Source of the DNA: Robiginitomaculum sp.
GTDB lineage: Bacteria > Pseudomonadota > Alphaproteobacteria > Caulobacterales > Maricaulaceae
NCBI GenBank assembly: GCA_002733605.1
Contig: NVWK01000014.1
Coordinates: 1 to 64,000, forward strand
Direction: 5' to 3'
DNA length: 64,000 nt
Part shown: piece by piece, positions 57,101 to 64,000 of the stretch
Position numbering within the stretch: position 1 is the stretch's first letter
Layout of the letters: every line of letters begins with the position of its first letter
Notes under the pieces: model-generated
Told to the model about the DNA's origin: nothing
The model's database searches: none
Seen by the model: the letters and a program-made list of their open reading frames with translations, nothing else
Program-made: the position numbers and the translations under genes

Positions 57101-57396
57101 CTCACAACGCCGCTAATCAAGACGCCTGTTGTGTCATCCACATCTGTTGTGCTGATCGCCCCCGCATTGATAAATGCATTGTCGGAGTCCAGAGTAACAG
57201 CTGCGCCGCTCGTGACTGCAATGCTCCCTGTCGAGGTGATCGTAACATCGGAAGGTGTGTCGCCAGTGCCTGCAGTTGATGTCGAAACACCGGTTGTGCG
57301 ATCATCTGTGATCTCTACCTGCGCAGAGGCGGGAAAGGCAAGCGCGGCAGCCAGCACAGGCAAGGCAACGCAGAGAGTGTAACGGCGAAGTGTCAT
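54148..57396 (-). CDS. Autotransporter (type Va) outer-membrane protein
   Basis: A 1082-residue exported protein. A signal peptide (about 1-26, ending ASAQ) precedes a passenger of about 770 residues built from repeated G-x-I/V-x-N/D-x-G/S-x-I strands (FTNSGTIRLG, INNTGLITARG, IFLGSGDDTINVAGGAIVGDISFGDGADRLEI), which predicts a long beta-helix with GDD-type calcium-like turns. The last 280 residues form the beta-barrel (GFDVAVGPFHTVGVNIGFA) and end in the outer-membrane signature RLLF. No protease triad or adhesin motif is evident. It may serve in adhesion or biofilm. It is preceded by AGGAAAAG and a small hairpin (57419-57431). Confidence 0.92.
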   Translation of the reverse strand: MTLRRYTLCVALPVLAAALAFPASAQVEITDDRTTGVSTSTAGTGDTPSDVTITSTGSIAVTSGAAVTLDSDNAFINAGAISTTDVDDTTGVLISGVVSGAFTNSGTIRLGETSPSGGISPGGDIAQGSGRTGILISGGSSFTGNISNTSSSSMTIIGQDSAAIRLAALSTLNGDILQNGAIVAYGERAVGIDLLGDVIGNLAINSRINSTGEDSHALNVSGDISGGLTITGNLTTSGYVASTGAAVTTRPSILFRENLVETGSLREAGSAVQISGNIGNGIHIAENRDSTTDALISIGAINMFGSAPAILIDGNGTPIAIGLIGQITDPADADFDEDLQFAFFNQGTLVSDAILNDIDTTVFSLSDAHLEGGINNAGTLQSTSYRSGIDPDATSPTADSHARVIIIGGGGIAERINNTGLITARGFDSGDSIYADPENVQAPNQIFVTAIEVEAAGSLNSILNRGIISALITGRLGEAIAILDASGTLVEINNSGIIQAGATNSDGTGVQATNFTLTAIDVSANTTGFTLNQTVFTNPDTDIDSVPIINGNIFLGSGDDTINVAGGAIVGDISFGDGADRLEISNTSIVSGAITDSDGQLDILVTDNSRLNITGSEDIDVTTALVDSTSIYSPFINPSTGDVSVLMASGTVTFEDGAVIAPRLSTVLSSASAAFIIAQAATLNIDTSLDSLRSNQTPFLYNTTFLRSPTDSGTLIMTLDVRSTQELGLDASQAALFTSAFEALQNINDLGTAFVRITDQTEFNSAYNQLLPEFAAASRQFVLANVDGATGAVASHLANARRSQDRPGGAWIEEFAYYADRSLEGLSEQFRGYGFGITGGFDVAVGPFHTVGVNIGFATTEVEDVLGNDEPLDVLTIQLGGYAGYQTGALGIDVYAGVGYNDFEANRNVVIGDFNKSTSADWSGVHYNASLSAGYDISFGKKYFIRPAIAATYLSLSEKAYEEEGTSGIELALDKRTVNTGTVSATLNFGARYERNRSWMAPAFRVGVRSDVINDGVITTGRFLNGVTPFSLEAAEFPSTGILLGITFASGSQYSSFSFDYDTDIRDGFIRHTARMVLRLLF

Positions 57397-57540
57397 ATTT
57401 CGTCTTTTCCTGTTTCAAGCCCTGTTAGGGCTGATATTCTTGTGCGCGCACGCCTGACTCTACAGTGACCCGCATCGATTCAATATCTTGTAGACAATCC
57501 TTATGGCCACGTCGAGAATTTAATGATTACAATCTGCAAA

Positions 57541-57572
57541 GAAAAAAACCCGCCAGTCGGGACTGGCGGGTT
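57541..57572 (-). terminator. Rho-independent terminator of glnA
   Basis: AACCCGCCAGT (57547-57557) pairs perfectly with ACTGGCGGGTT (57562-57572) around CGGG. On the minus strand the stem runs straight into seven T (57548-57542). It lies 28 bp past the glnA stop and is the clearest intrinsic terminator in the window. Confidence 0.95.
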
Positions 57573-57600
57573 CGTATATTCAACTAAAAACCGGTAAGGC

Positions 57601-59004
57601 CTAGCACTTGTAATACATTTCAAACTCGACAGGATGAGGATGCGTGGCAAGTGTGTGCACTTCTTCCATTTTAAGTTCGATATAAGCATCGATTTGATCA
57701 TCATCAAACACATTGCCGGCCTTCAGGAACGCACGGTCAGAATCGAGATTTTCAAGCGCTTCAAGCAGGGAGGCACAGACTTGTGGAATATTGGCCGCTT
57801 CTTCTGGCGGCAGATCATACAAATCTTTGTCCATTGGGTCGCCCGGATGGATTTTGTTTTTAATGCCGTCAAGACCCGCCATAAGCAGGGCCGTGTAGGT
57901 CAAATACGGGTTGCCAGCCGGATCAGGGAAACGCACTTCAAGGCGCTTGCCAGCCGGAGATGCACACCACGGAATACGTACAGACGCAGAGCGGTTACGC
58001 GCAGAATAGGCCAGCATAACAGGCGCTTCAAAGCCCGGTACAAGGCGCTTATAGCTGTTTGTAGAGGCATTTGAGAACGCATTAATCGCTTTGGCATGTT
58101 TGATAATACCGCCAATATAATACAGGCAACTCTCGGATAGACCCGCATATTCATTGCCCGCAAACAAAGGCTTGCCGTCTTTCCAGATTGACTGGTGAAC
58201 ATGCATGCCGGTGCCGTTGTCATTGTGGACAGGCTTGGGCATAAATGTCGCGGTTTTACCGTAGGCATTGGCAACATTGTGCACAATGTATTTATAAAGC
58301 TGCATCCGGTCACCCATTGTCAGCAAGGTAGAATACTTCATGCCAAGTTCGTGCTGGGAAGGGGCCACTTCATGATGGTGCTTTTCAGGCTCAAGTCCCA
58401 GTTCGGTCATTACGGCCAGCATTTCTGTGCGCATATCCTGTTCATGGTCGACAGGCGGAACCGGGAAATATCCGCCCTTTGGTCCCGGGCGATGGCCCAT
58501 ATTGCCGCCAGTATACTGGGTGCCCGTATTGTAAGGGCCTTCAACAGAATCAAAGGAATAGCCCGTATTGTGCGGGTCCGTATTCCACCTTACGTCATCA
58601 AAGACGAAAAACTCGGCTTCAGGGCCGAAATAGACCGTGTCGCCAATGCCGGCAGATTTAATATAATTCTCGGCCTTTTTCGCCGTCGTACGCGGATCGC
58701 GGTTATAAGGTTCGCCAGTGTCAGGTTCCAAAATGTCACAAAACATGGTCAGCGTGTCTTGCTGATAGAAGGGATCAATGTCGGCTGTGCTGGCATCCGG
58801 CATCAAAACCATGTCGGACTCGTTGATAGCTTTCCAGCCTGCGATGGACGAGCCATCAAACATGGTGCCGTCTTCGAACAAATCTTCGTCGACCATGCTG
58901 GAATCAAAAGTTACGTGCTGTAATTTGCCGCGCACATCGGTAAAGCGTAAATCGACATAGCCGATATTTTCATCTTTGATTTTTTTCAATATTTTTTCAG
59001 ACAT
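57601..59004 (-). CDS. glnA: Glutamine synthetase type I
   Basis: Makes glutamine from glutamate, ammonia and ATP; the central nitrogen-assimilation enzyme. The 467 residues include the beta-grasp start ([17 protein letters not shown]), FDGSSIAGW, metal ligands in [10 protein letters not shown] and the [15 protein letters not shown] block, [12 protein letters not shown], the [10 protein letters not shown] loop and the adenylylation Tyr in [11 protein letters not shown] (about 396). The last residue is Cys, slightly unusual. It follows glnB after 50 bp on the same strand, the standard alphaproteobacterial glnB-glnA operon, with a strong terminator after it. Confidence 0.98.
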   Translation of the reverse strand: MSEKILKKIKDENIGYVDLRFTDVRGKLQHVTFDSSMVDEDLFEDGTMFDGSSIAGWKAINESDMVLMPDASTADIDPFYQQDTLTMFCDILEPDTGEPYNRDPRTTAKKAENYIKSAGIGDTVYFGPEAEFFVFDDVRWNTDPHNTGYSFDSVEGPYNTGTQYTGGNMGHRPGPKGGYFPVPPVDHEQDMRTEMLAVMTELGLEPEKHHHEVAPSQHELGMKYSTLLTMGDRMQLYKYIVHNVANAYGKTATFMPKPVHNDNGTGMHVHQSIWKDGKPLFAGNEYAGLSESCLYYIGGIIKHAKAINAFSNASTNSYKRLVPGFEAPVMLAYSARNRSASVRIPWCASPAGKRLEVRFPDPAGNPYLTYTALLMAGLDGIKNKIHPGDPMDKDLYDLPPEEAANIPQVCASLLEALENLDSDRAFLKAGNVFDDDQIDAYIELKMEEVHTLATHPHPVEFEMYYKC

Positions 59005-59054
59005 GTGTTCCTCATCCGACTTAGAGTTTGATATTAGGTGTAAGAGTGTTCGTT

Positions 59055-59459
<405 letters not shown>

Positions 59460-59567
59460 TTAAAGTTTTAAACCTGATTGACGCGCGTTTTACAATGAAA
59501 AAACCAAACTCGATGAATAAATGTGCAAAATAGGTGATAGATGCATAAATTGTGTGCAGGGCAATGT

Positions 59568-59596
59568 TTGTGCAATCCCCTATACATGTTTTATAT
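59568..59596 (+). promoter_or_regulatory. Predicted promoter of maeB
   Basis: TTGTGC (59568-59573), a 17-bp spacer and TTATAT (59591-59596). Transcription would start near 59603, at the edge of the palindrome that follows, with a leader of about 97 nt. The -35 match is weak. Confidence 0.4.
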
Positions 59597-59601
59597 TTAC
59601 T

Positions 59602-59623
59602 AGAGATATGTCGACATGTCTCT
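59602..59623. promoter_or_regulatory. 22-bp palindrome at the predicted maeB start site
   Basis: The two 11-bp arms are mirror images except for one pair (T59607 against G59618); the centre is ATGTCGACAT (59608-59617). It sits 77-98 bp upstream of the maeB ATG, over the predicted transcription start, where a dimeric repressor would block initiation. The binding protein is unknown. Confidence 0.55.
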
Positions 59624-59699
59624 TCCCTTCGCCTAAATAGACCACTAGGATTCGCTGTATTGCCAACACGCCTTGATAGAATTATTGTGGAGTAAAGAC

Positions 59700-61994
59700 A
59701 TGACTACGCCCAAATTACCGCAACAAGAAAAAAAATATATCACCGACCAGCAAGCGCTGGATTTCCATTCCAAACCAACCCCGGGAAAGCTGGCTTTACT
59801 GCCGACAAAACCGATGGCAACCCAACGGGATTTGTCTTTGGCATATTCCCCCGGTGTGGCCGTGCCTGTCGAGGCAATCGCCAAGGATCCGGAAACGGTT
59901 TACGATTATACCTCCAAAGGCAATATGGTCGCCGTTATTTCCAACGGCACGGCGATTTTGGGGCTTGGAAATTTGGGGGCAATGGCCTCGAAACCGGTCA
60001 TGGAAGGCAAGGCCGTTTTGTTCAAACGGTTCGCGGATATTGATTCTTTTGACATCGAGGTAGAAGAGGAAGACCCACAGGCCTTTATCGAATGTGTGCG
60101 CCGTTTCGGCAACACATTTGGCGGCATTAATCTCGAAGATATCGGCTCTCCCGAATGCTATATTATCGAACAGGAATTGCGTGATATTCTGGATATTCCC
60201 GTCTTTCATGATGACCAGCACGGCACGGCGATTATCGCAACGGCCGGCCTTATCAACGCCTGTGATCTGACGGGCCGTAAATTTGAAGATATCAAAGTGG
60301 TCTTATCCGGTGCAGGCGCCGCCGGTATTTCCGTTTTGAACCTGATCAAAAGCCTCGGTGTTAAGGACGAAAACGCCATTGTTCTGGACAGTAGCGGCGT
60401 CGTGTATCGGGGCCGAAAAGAAGACATGAACCAATGGAAAGCGCCGCACGCGATCGACACCGATATTCGCACGAAAGAAGAAGCCGCTGTGGGGGCCGAT
60501 GTGTTCCTCGGCCTGTCCGTACCCGGGGCGATGACCAAGGAAATGGTGGCATCTATGGCTCCCAATCCGATTATCTTCGTTATGGCCAATCCAACACCGG
60601 AAATCACACCTGAAGAGATCAAAGAGGTGCGTGATGATGCGATCATTGCCACGGGGCGTAGCGATTACCCCAATCAGGTCAATAATGTGCTTGGCTTTCC
60701 TTATATTTTCCGCGGCGCCCTCGATGTCAGGGCCCGCAATGTAAATGAAGAAATGAAATTGGCGTGTGCGAAAGCCTTGGCCGCACTGGCCCGCGAAGAC
60801 GTGCCCGAAGAGGTCGCCGCCGCCTATCATGGCAACCGCCCGACATATGGCCCGGAATACATCATTCCGGCGCCTTTTGACCCGAGGCTGATTTCAAAAA
60901 TTCCACCTTTTGTCGCCCAGGCCGCTATGGATACCGGCGTTGCCCGTAAACCGATTAAAGATATGAAGGCCTACGGCGAATCCCTGGCCCAGAGACAGGA
61001 TCCGACCGCCGCGCTCTTGCAGGGTATTTCCTCTGCCGTTGTGAATAACCCGCGCACAATCGTGTTTGCTGAGGGGGAGGAGCCGGTCGTGATCCGCGCC
61101 GCCCAAGCGTTCATGCAACGCGGGATGGGCAAGGCTATTCTCATTGGTCGCGAGCAACCGATCCGCGATAATATGAAGCTTCTGGGCATTAAAGAGGATG
61201 CCGGTCTTGAAATCCTCAATGCCCGCCTGTTTGACAAAAATGCAGAGTTTGCCGAGGATTTATATAGCCGTTTGCAACGCCAGGGCTATCTGCGCAGGGA
61301 TGTGCAACGCATGGTCAATAATGACCGTAATGTTTTCTCGGCCATGATGTTACGCCACGGCCTTGCCGATGGTATGGTCACGGGTGTGACCCGTACCTAT
61401 GATATTGCGCTCCGCGATATTCGCCGGGTTCTTGACCATGATAATAGTGCGCGCACTATGGGGGTTTCGATTGCGGTGAACAAAGGGCAACCTCTTTTCA
61501 TTGCTGACACCAATATCACCGAGTTTCCGGACGCCGAAGCTTTGGCCGATATTGCCATCAGCACGGCCGCATTCGTGCGTAAATTCGGCTTTACACCGCG
61601 TGTCGCCATGGTGTCCTATTCCAGCTTCGGCAATCCGCCGGGTGAACGCATGCGTAAAATCCGTGACGCCGTTAAAATTATGGACACGCGCAATCTGGAT
61701 TTTGAATATGAAGGCGATATTGCCGCCGACGTCGCCCTGAACCCCAACCACAGCCTGACCTATCCATTCTCCAGATTAACCGGAGCTGCAAATGTGTTGA
61801 TCATGCCCGCCATCCACTCGGCCAGCATCTCCACCAAGCTATTGTCTGCTATCGGAGGGGCGACCGTATTAGGGCCGTTCTTGACCGGGCTGGAAAAACC
61901 CGTACAGATATGTCAGTTGGGGGCGTCTGCCTCTGATATTACGCGTATGGCGGCGCTTGCTGCCTATAGCTCAATCCCCGAAAGTACCAATTAG
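59700..61994 (+). CDS. maeB: NADP-dependent malic enzyme, long hybrid form
   Basis: Decarboxylates malate to pyruvate with NADP. The 764 residues combine a malic-enzyme half (about 1-430: AYSPGVAVPVEAI, SNGTAILGLGNLGAMASKPVMEGKA, PVFHDDQHGTAI, GAGAAGISV) with a C-terminal phosphotransacetylase-like half (about 435-764: VVNNPRTIVFAEGEEPVVIRAAQ, MLRHGLADGMVTG, MVSYSSFGNPPG) that acts in acetyl-CoA regulation and has no known transacetylase activity. The start is ATG 59700 with GGAG upstream. It ends in TAGTG, overlapping the next start by one base. Confidence 0.96.
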   Translation: MTTPKLPQQEKKYITDQQALDFHSKPTPGKLALLPTKPMATQRDLSLAYSPGVAVPVEAIAKDPETVYDYTSKGNMVAVISNGTAILGLGNLGAMASKPVMEGKAVLFKRFADIDSFDIEVEEEDPQAFIECVRRFGNTFGGINLEDIGSPECYIIEQELRDILDIPVFHDDQHGTAIIATAGLINACDLTGRKFEDIKVVLSGAGAAGISVLNLIKSLGVKDENAIVLDSSGVVYRGRKEDMNQWKAPHAIDTDIRTKEEAAVGADVFLGLSVPGAMTKEMVASMAPNPIIFVMANPTPEITPEEIKEVRDDAIIATGRSDYPNQVNNVLGFPYIFRGALDVRARNVNEEMKLACAKALAALAREDVPEEVAAAYHGNRPTYGPEYIIPAPFDPRLISKIPPFVAQAAMDTGVARKPIKDMKAYGESLAQRQDPTAALLQGISSAVVNNPRTIVFAEGEEPVVIRAAQAFMQRGMGKAILIGREQPIRDNMKLLGIKEDAGLEILNARLFDKNAEFAEDLYSRLQRQGYLRRDVQRMVNNDRNVFSAMMLRHGLADGMVTGVTRTYDIALRDIRRVLDHDNSARTMGVSIAVNKGQPLFIADTNITEFPDAEALADIAISTAAFVRKFGFTPRVAMVSYSSFGNPPGERMRKIRDAVKIMDTRNLDFEYEGDIAADVALNPNHSLTYPFSRLTGAANVLIMPAIHSASISTKLLSAIGGATVLGPFLTGLEKPVQICQLGASASDITRMAALAAYSSIPESTN

Positions 61995-63349
61995 TGCATA
62001 AAAAACAAGCGTTTGACCTGACACAAGGGTCTACCTCCCGTCATATGATGCGTATGTTAACCCCGTTTTGGCTCGCCATCATGGCGATGATGTCAGCGGG
62101 TATTGTCGATACAATTTACCTTGGCCGCCTCAGCACAGACGCGCTGGCGACAATAGGGTTTTGCTTCCCCATCCTGTTTTTGGGTAGTAGCGTCAATATC
62201 GGACTGGGGGCAGGGACACTGTCCGCGATTTCAAGGGCGATTGGCCGCAAGGATTTTGGCGAAGCCCGTGCCTTGGGGGCCAGTGCGCTTTTATTGTCTC
62301 TGACCATAATGAGCGTTCTAAGTATCCTGATCCTGATCACGATGCCGTTCATTCTTGATACGATGAATATCGGCTCGGATATTAAGCCGTTCGCGCTTAA
62401 ATATCTGGTGTACACGGTGCCGGGATTGGTTGTCCTTGGGGTGGCCATGATGTCCAATAATATAATCAGGGCAGGCGGCGAGGCGGCTCTGCCCAGTACG
62501 ATTATGATTACCAGTGCCGTCGCCAATATCATTATCGACCCTTTTCTCATTTTCGGCATCGGGCCGTTTCCGCGTATGGAAATCGAAGGGGCGGCTCTGG
62601 CCACCCTGATCTCCAACTTTATAGCGGCAGGATTCGGACTGTTTGCCGTGTTGTATCTGCGCAAAAGCATAGAATTTGCTAATTTGACATGGGCGCGTGT
62701 CAAACGTGAATGGTATGTGATTAGCCGGGTCGGCTTACCCGCCATCGGCACAAATGTAATTGTCCCTATCTCGGCCTATATCATTACTGCCATTATCGGT
62801 CATACAATGGGCAAAACGGAAATCGCCGCCTTTACAATAACAGGGCGGGTCGAGATGTTGTCAATCGCGCTTCTCTATGCCCTGTCGGCCTGTATCGGGG
62901 TCGTCACTGGGCAAAACGGCGGGGCTGGTCTCACAGACCGTGTGCGGGGCACCTTTATATTCAGCTATAAGATTTGTGTGTATTGGGCCCTGTTTATCAG
63001 CGTGGTCCTCGCCATATTTGCACGATATATCCCCGCTATTTTTACAACAGATGCGCAAGTGATTGCTTTGGCCATGCCGTATTTCTGGATCGTGCCCATC
63101 ACTTTGGCCGGATACGGGTTTGTCTTTGTCAGTGCGGCAGGGTTGAATGCATTGGGTCGGCCTAAATACGGGTTGATCTTTACATTGATCCGTTCATTAG
63201 GCCTTATGCTCCCGCTCATCTGGTTCGGCGCGCACGTGTATGGCATGGTTGGCGTGTACTATGCGGTGGCGGCGGCTAACATTCTCTCCGGCGTAATCAG
63301 CATTTTATACACGCTAAAACGGGTGCCAATGACAGTAAGTGTGCATTAG
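61994..63349 (+). CDS. MATE-family multidrug/sodium antiporter
   Basis: A 451-residue inner-membrane exporter with about 12 helices in two homologous halves. The N-terminal DLTQGSTSRHMMRM, GIVDTIYLGRLSTDALATIGF and ISRAIGRKDFGEA blocks are typical of the NorM/DinF-like MATE group, and the second half repeats the pattern (RVGLPAIGTNVIVPISAY). The substrate cannot be read from sequence. The start is GTG 61994, overlapping the maeB stop by one base, and the conserved DLTQGS block near the start supports it. Coupling to maeB suggests joint transcription. Confidence 0.94.
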   Translation: MHKKQAFDLTQGSTSRHMMRMLTPFWLAIMAMMSAGIVDTIYLGRLSTDALATIGFCFPILFLGSSVNIGLGAGTLSAISRAIGRKDFGEARALGASALLLSLTIMSVLSILILITMPFILDTMNIGSDIKPFALKYLVYTVPGLVVLGVAMMSNNIIRAGGEAALPSTIMITSAVANIIIDPFLIFGIGPFPRMEIEGAALATLISNFIAAGFGLFAVLYLRKSIEFANLTWARVKREWYVISRVGLPAIGTNVIVPISAYIITAIIGHTMGKTEIAAFTITGRVEMLSIALLYALSACIGVVTGQNGGAGLTDRVRGTFIFSYKICVYWALFISVVLAIFARYIPAIFTTDAQVIALAMPYFWIVPITLAGYGFVFVSAAGLNALGRPKYGLIFTLIRSLGLMLPLIWFGAHVYGMVGVYYAVAAANILSGVISILYTLKRVPMTVSVH

Positions 63350-63432
63350 TTCAGTTTTAGTCGATAATTCTATTGACGTACCGCTCACAATCGGGCAAAT
63401 CCCGCCGTCTACCGAGTAGACAATACTCTTGT

Positions 63433-63517
63433 GCGGGTGTGGCGGAATTGGTAGACGCGCCAGATTTAGGTTCTGGTGTCGAGAGACGTGGAAGTTCGAG
63501 TCTTCTCACCCGTACCA
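63433..63517 (+). tRNA. tRNA-Leu (anticodon UAG)
   Basis: An 85-nt class II tRNA. Acceptor arms are GCGGGTG (63433-63439) and CACCCGT (63507-63513, first pair G-U), discriminator A and an encoded CCA (63515-63517). The anticodon stem CCAGA/TCTGG encloses the loop with TAG at 63467-63469, decoding CUA and other CUN codons. A long variable arm (GTGTCGAGAGACGT region) and a TTCGAGT T-loop confirm tRNA-Leu. Confidence 0.97.
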
Positions 63518-63523
63518 TTCTTC

Positions 63524-63539
63524 TTTATTATATAATAAA
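63524..63539. repeat. AT-only palindrome after tRNA-Leu
   Basis: TTTATTATATAATAAA is a perfect 16-bp palindrome beginning 7 bp after the tRNA 3' end. It could melt easily or act as a weak processing or termination signal. There is no GC stem. Confidence 0.4.
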
Positions 63540-63585
63540 AATCAATGCTGCCTTGGCATCATAGCCACGGCAAACCTTGCGGTAT

Positions 63586-64000
63586 TTATATCATAACCAT
63601 GCTGGCGATAACATAGAGCACGACTGTTATGCCCCCTGCCACGAGGGCGTAGGGGAGTTGGGTTTTTACATGTTCAAGCAAATCGCACCCACTGGCGATC
63701 GCCGAGACAGCGGTCGTGTCCGAAATAGGCGAGCAATGGTCGCCAAAAACGCCGCCGCCTAAAATTGCTGACAAGACGAGTGAAGGCGGTAAGCCCAAGT
63801 CTTGAATGAGCGGAACACCCAAGGGGATTAGTATTGCAAATGTCCCCCATGAAGTGCCTGTCGTGAATGACATCAGGCCTCCCGCGATAAATAAAATAGG
63901 GACGACCAGCACCAAAGGCAAATAATCGCCCACCATGCCGGCAATGAAAAGACCTGTTCCCAATTCCTTTAGACTTGTGCCCAAAGCCAATGAAAAAAGA
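63586..64000 (-). CDS. NhaC-family Na+/H+ antiporter, C-terminal part
   Basis: The frame stays open to the window edge, so only the last 137 or so residues are present. Marks are SLALGTSLKELGTG, FTTGTSWGTFAILIPLGVPL, and ILGGGVFGDHCSPISDTTAVSAIASGCDLLEHVKTQLPYAL, the conserved GDHCSPISDT motif of NhaC-type antiporters. Several hydrophobic helices are visible. It exchanges cytoplasmic sodium for protons, as suits a marine bacterium. The N-terminus and start lie beyond position 64000. Confidence 0.92.
   Translation of the reverse strand, partial: LFSLALGTSLKELGTGLFIAGMVGDYLPLVLVVPILFIAGGLMSFTTGTSWGTFAILIPLGVPLIQDLGLPPSLVLSAILGGGVFGDHCSPISDTTAVSAIASGCDLLEHVKTQLPYALVAGGITVVLYVIASMVMI

Overview
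This window is a gene-dense stretch of an alphaproteobacterial chromosome. The markers are an NDUFA12-type complex I subunit, the iscR-sufBCDS-sufT-sufA locus with an extra cysteine desulfurase, an aroQ-accB-accC-aat operon, a single-chain coenzyme B12-dependent ribonucleotide reductase, and an RNase E with an acidic insert in its S1 domain. A bactofilin gene overlapping an M23 endopeptidase gene recalls the LmdC-BacA pair of stalked/budding Hyphomonadaceae. A marine Caulobacterales/Hyphomonadales/Maricaulales-type bacterium is my best guess; this is inference from gene content. I see no prophage, insertion sequence or CRISPR array.

Layout, 0-13 kb: a decayed alpha/beta-hydrolase gene and an orphan terminator; aspS; a secreted pentapeptide-repeat protein; nrdJ with three DnaA-box-like sites upstream; a DUF1697 protein; a complex I subunit and a DUF2155 protein whose 3' end overlaps aat; the aroQ-accB-accC-aat operon; and thiS-thiG. 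13-27.5 kb is mostly envelope and RNA work: a DsbA-like lipoprotein, an M48 protease, RNase E with a long leader, an AmiC-type amidase, PBP1A, prfB with its programmed +1 frameshift, the M23 peptidase/bactofilin pair, a DUF455 ferritin-like protein and a Bcp peroxiredoxin. 27.5-34.3 kb: a large AsmA/YhdP-like protein, tyrS, anmK and an alpha/beta hydrolase.

34.4-42.4 kb is a nine- or ten-gene iron-sulfur assembly operon driven by a recognisable promoter ahead of iscR. Its sufB and sufC are separated by an NTF2-like lipoprotein and a RidA-family protein that lacks the usual catalytic arginine. 42.8-44.7 kb is a compact cassette (serine beta-lactamase-like protein, four-helix membrane protein, small HTH regulator) preceded by twin operators exactly 21 bp apart over the promoter. 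This is the best candidate for a little-described autoregulated system here.

44.7-57.4 kb: a DEAD-box helicase with no orthodox start codon in front of its conserved N-terminus; a tandem pair of amidohydrolases, one of which has lost its metal ligands; a secreted M14 peptidase with a strong leader hairpin; parE; and a 1082-residue autotransporter. 57.5-64 kb: glnB-glnA with a strong terminator, maeB with a palindrome at its predicted transcription start, a MATE transporter, tRNA-Leu(UAG), and the C-terminal part of an NhaC-family antiporter running off the window. Coordinates and motifs were read by eye; protein families were assigned from remembered motifs, without database searches.
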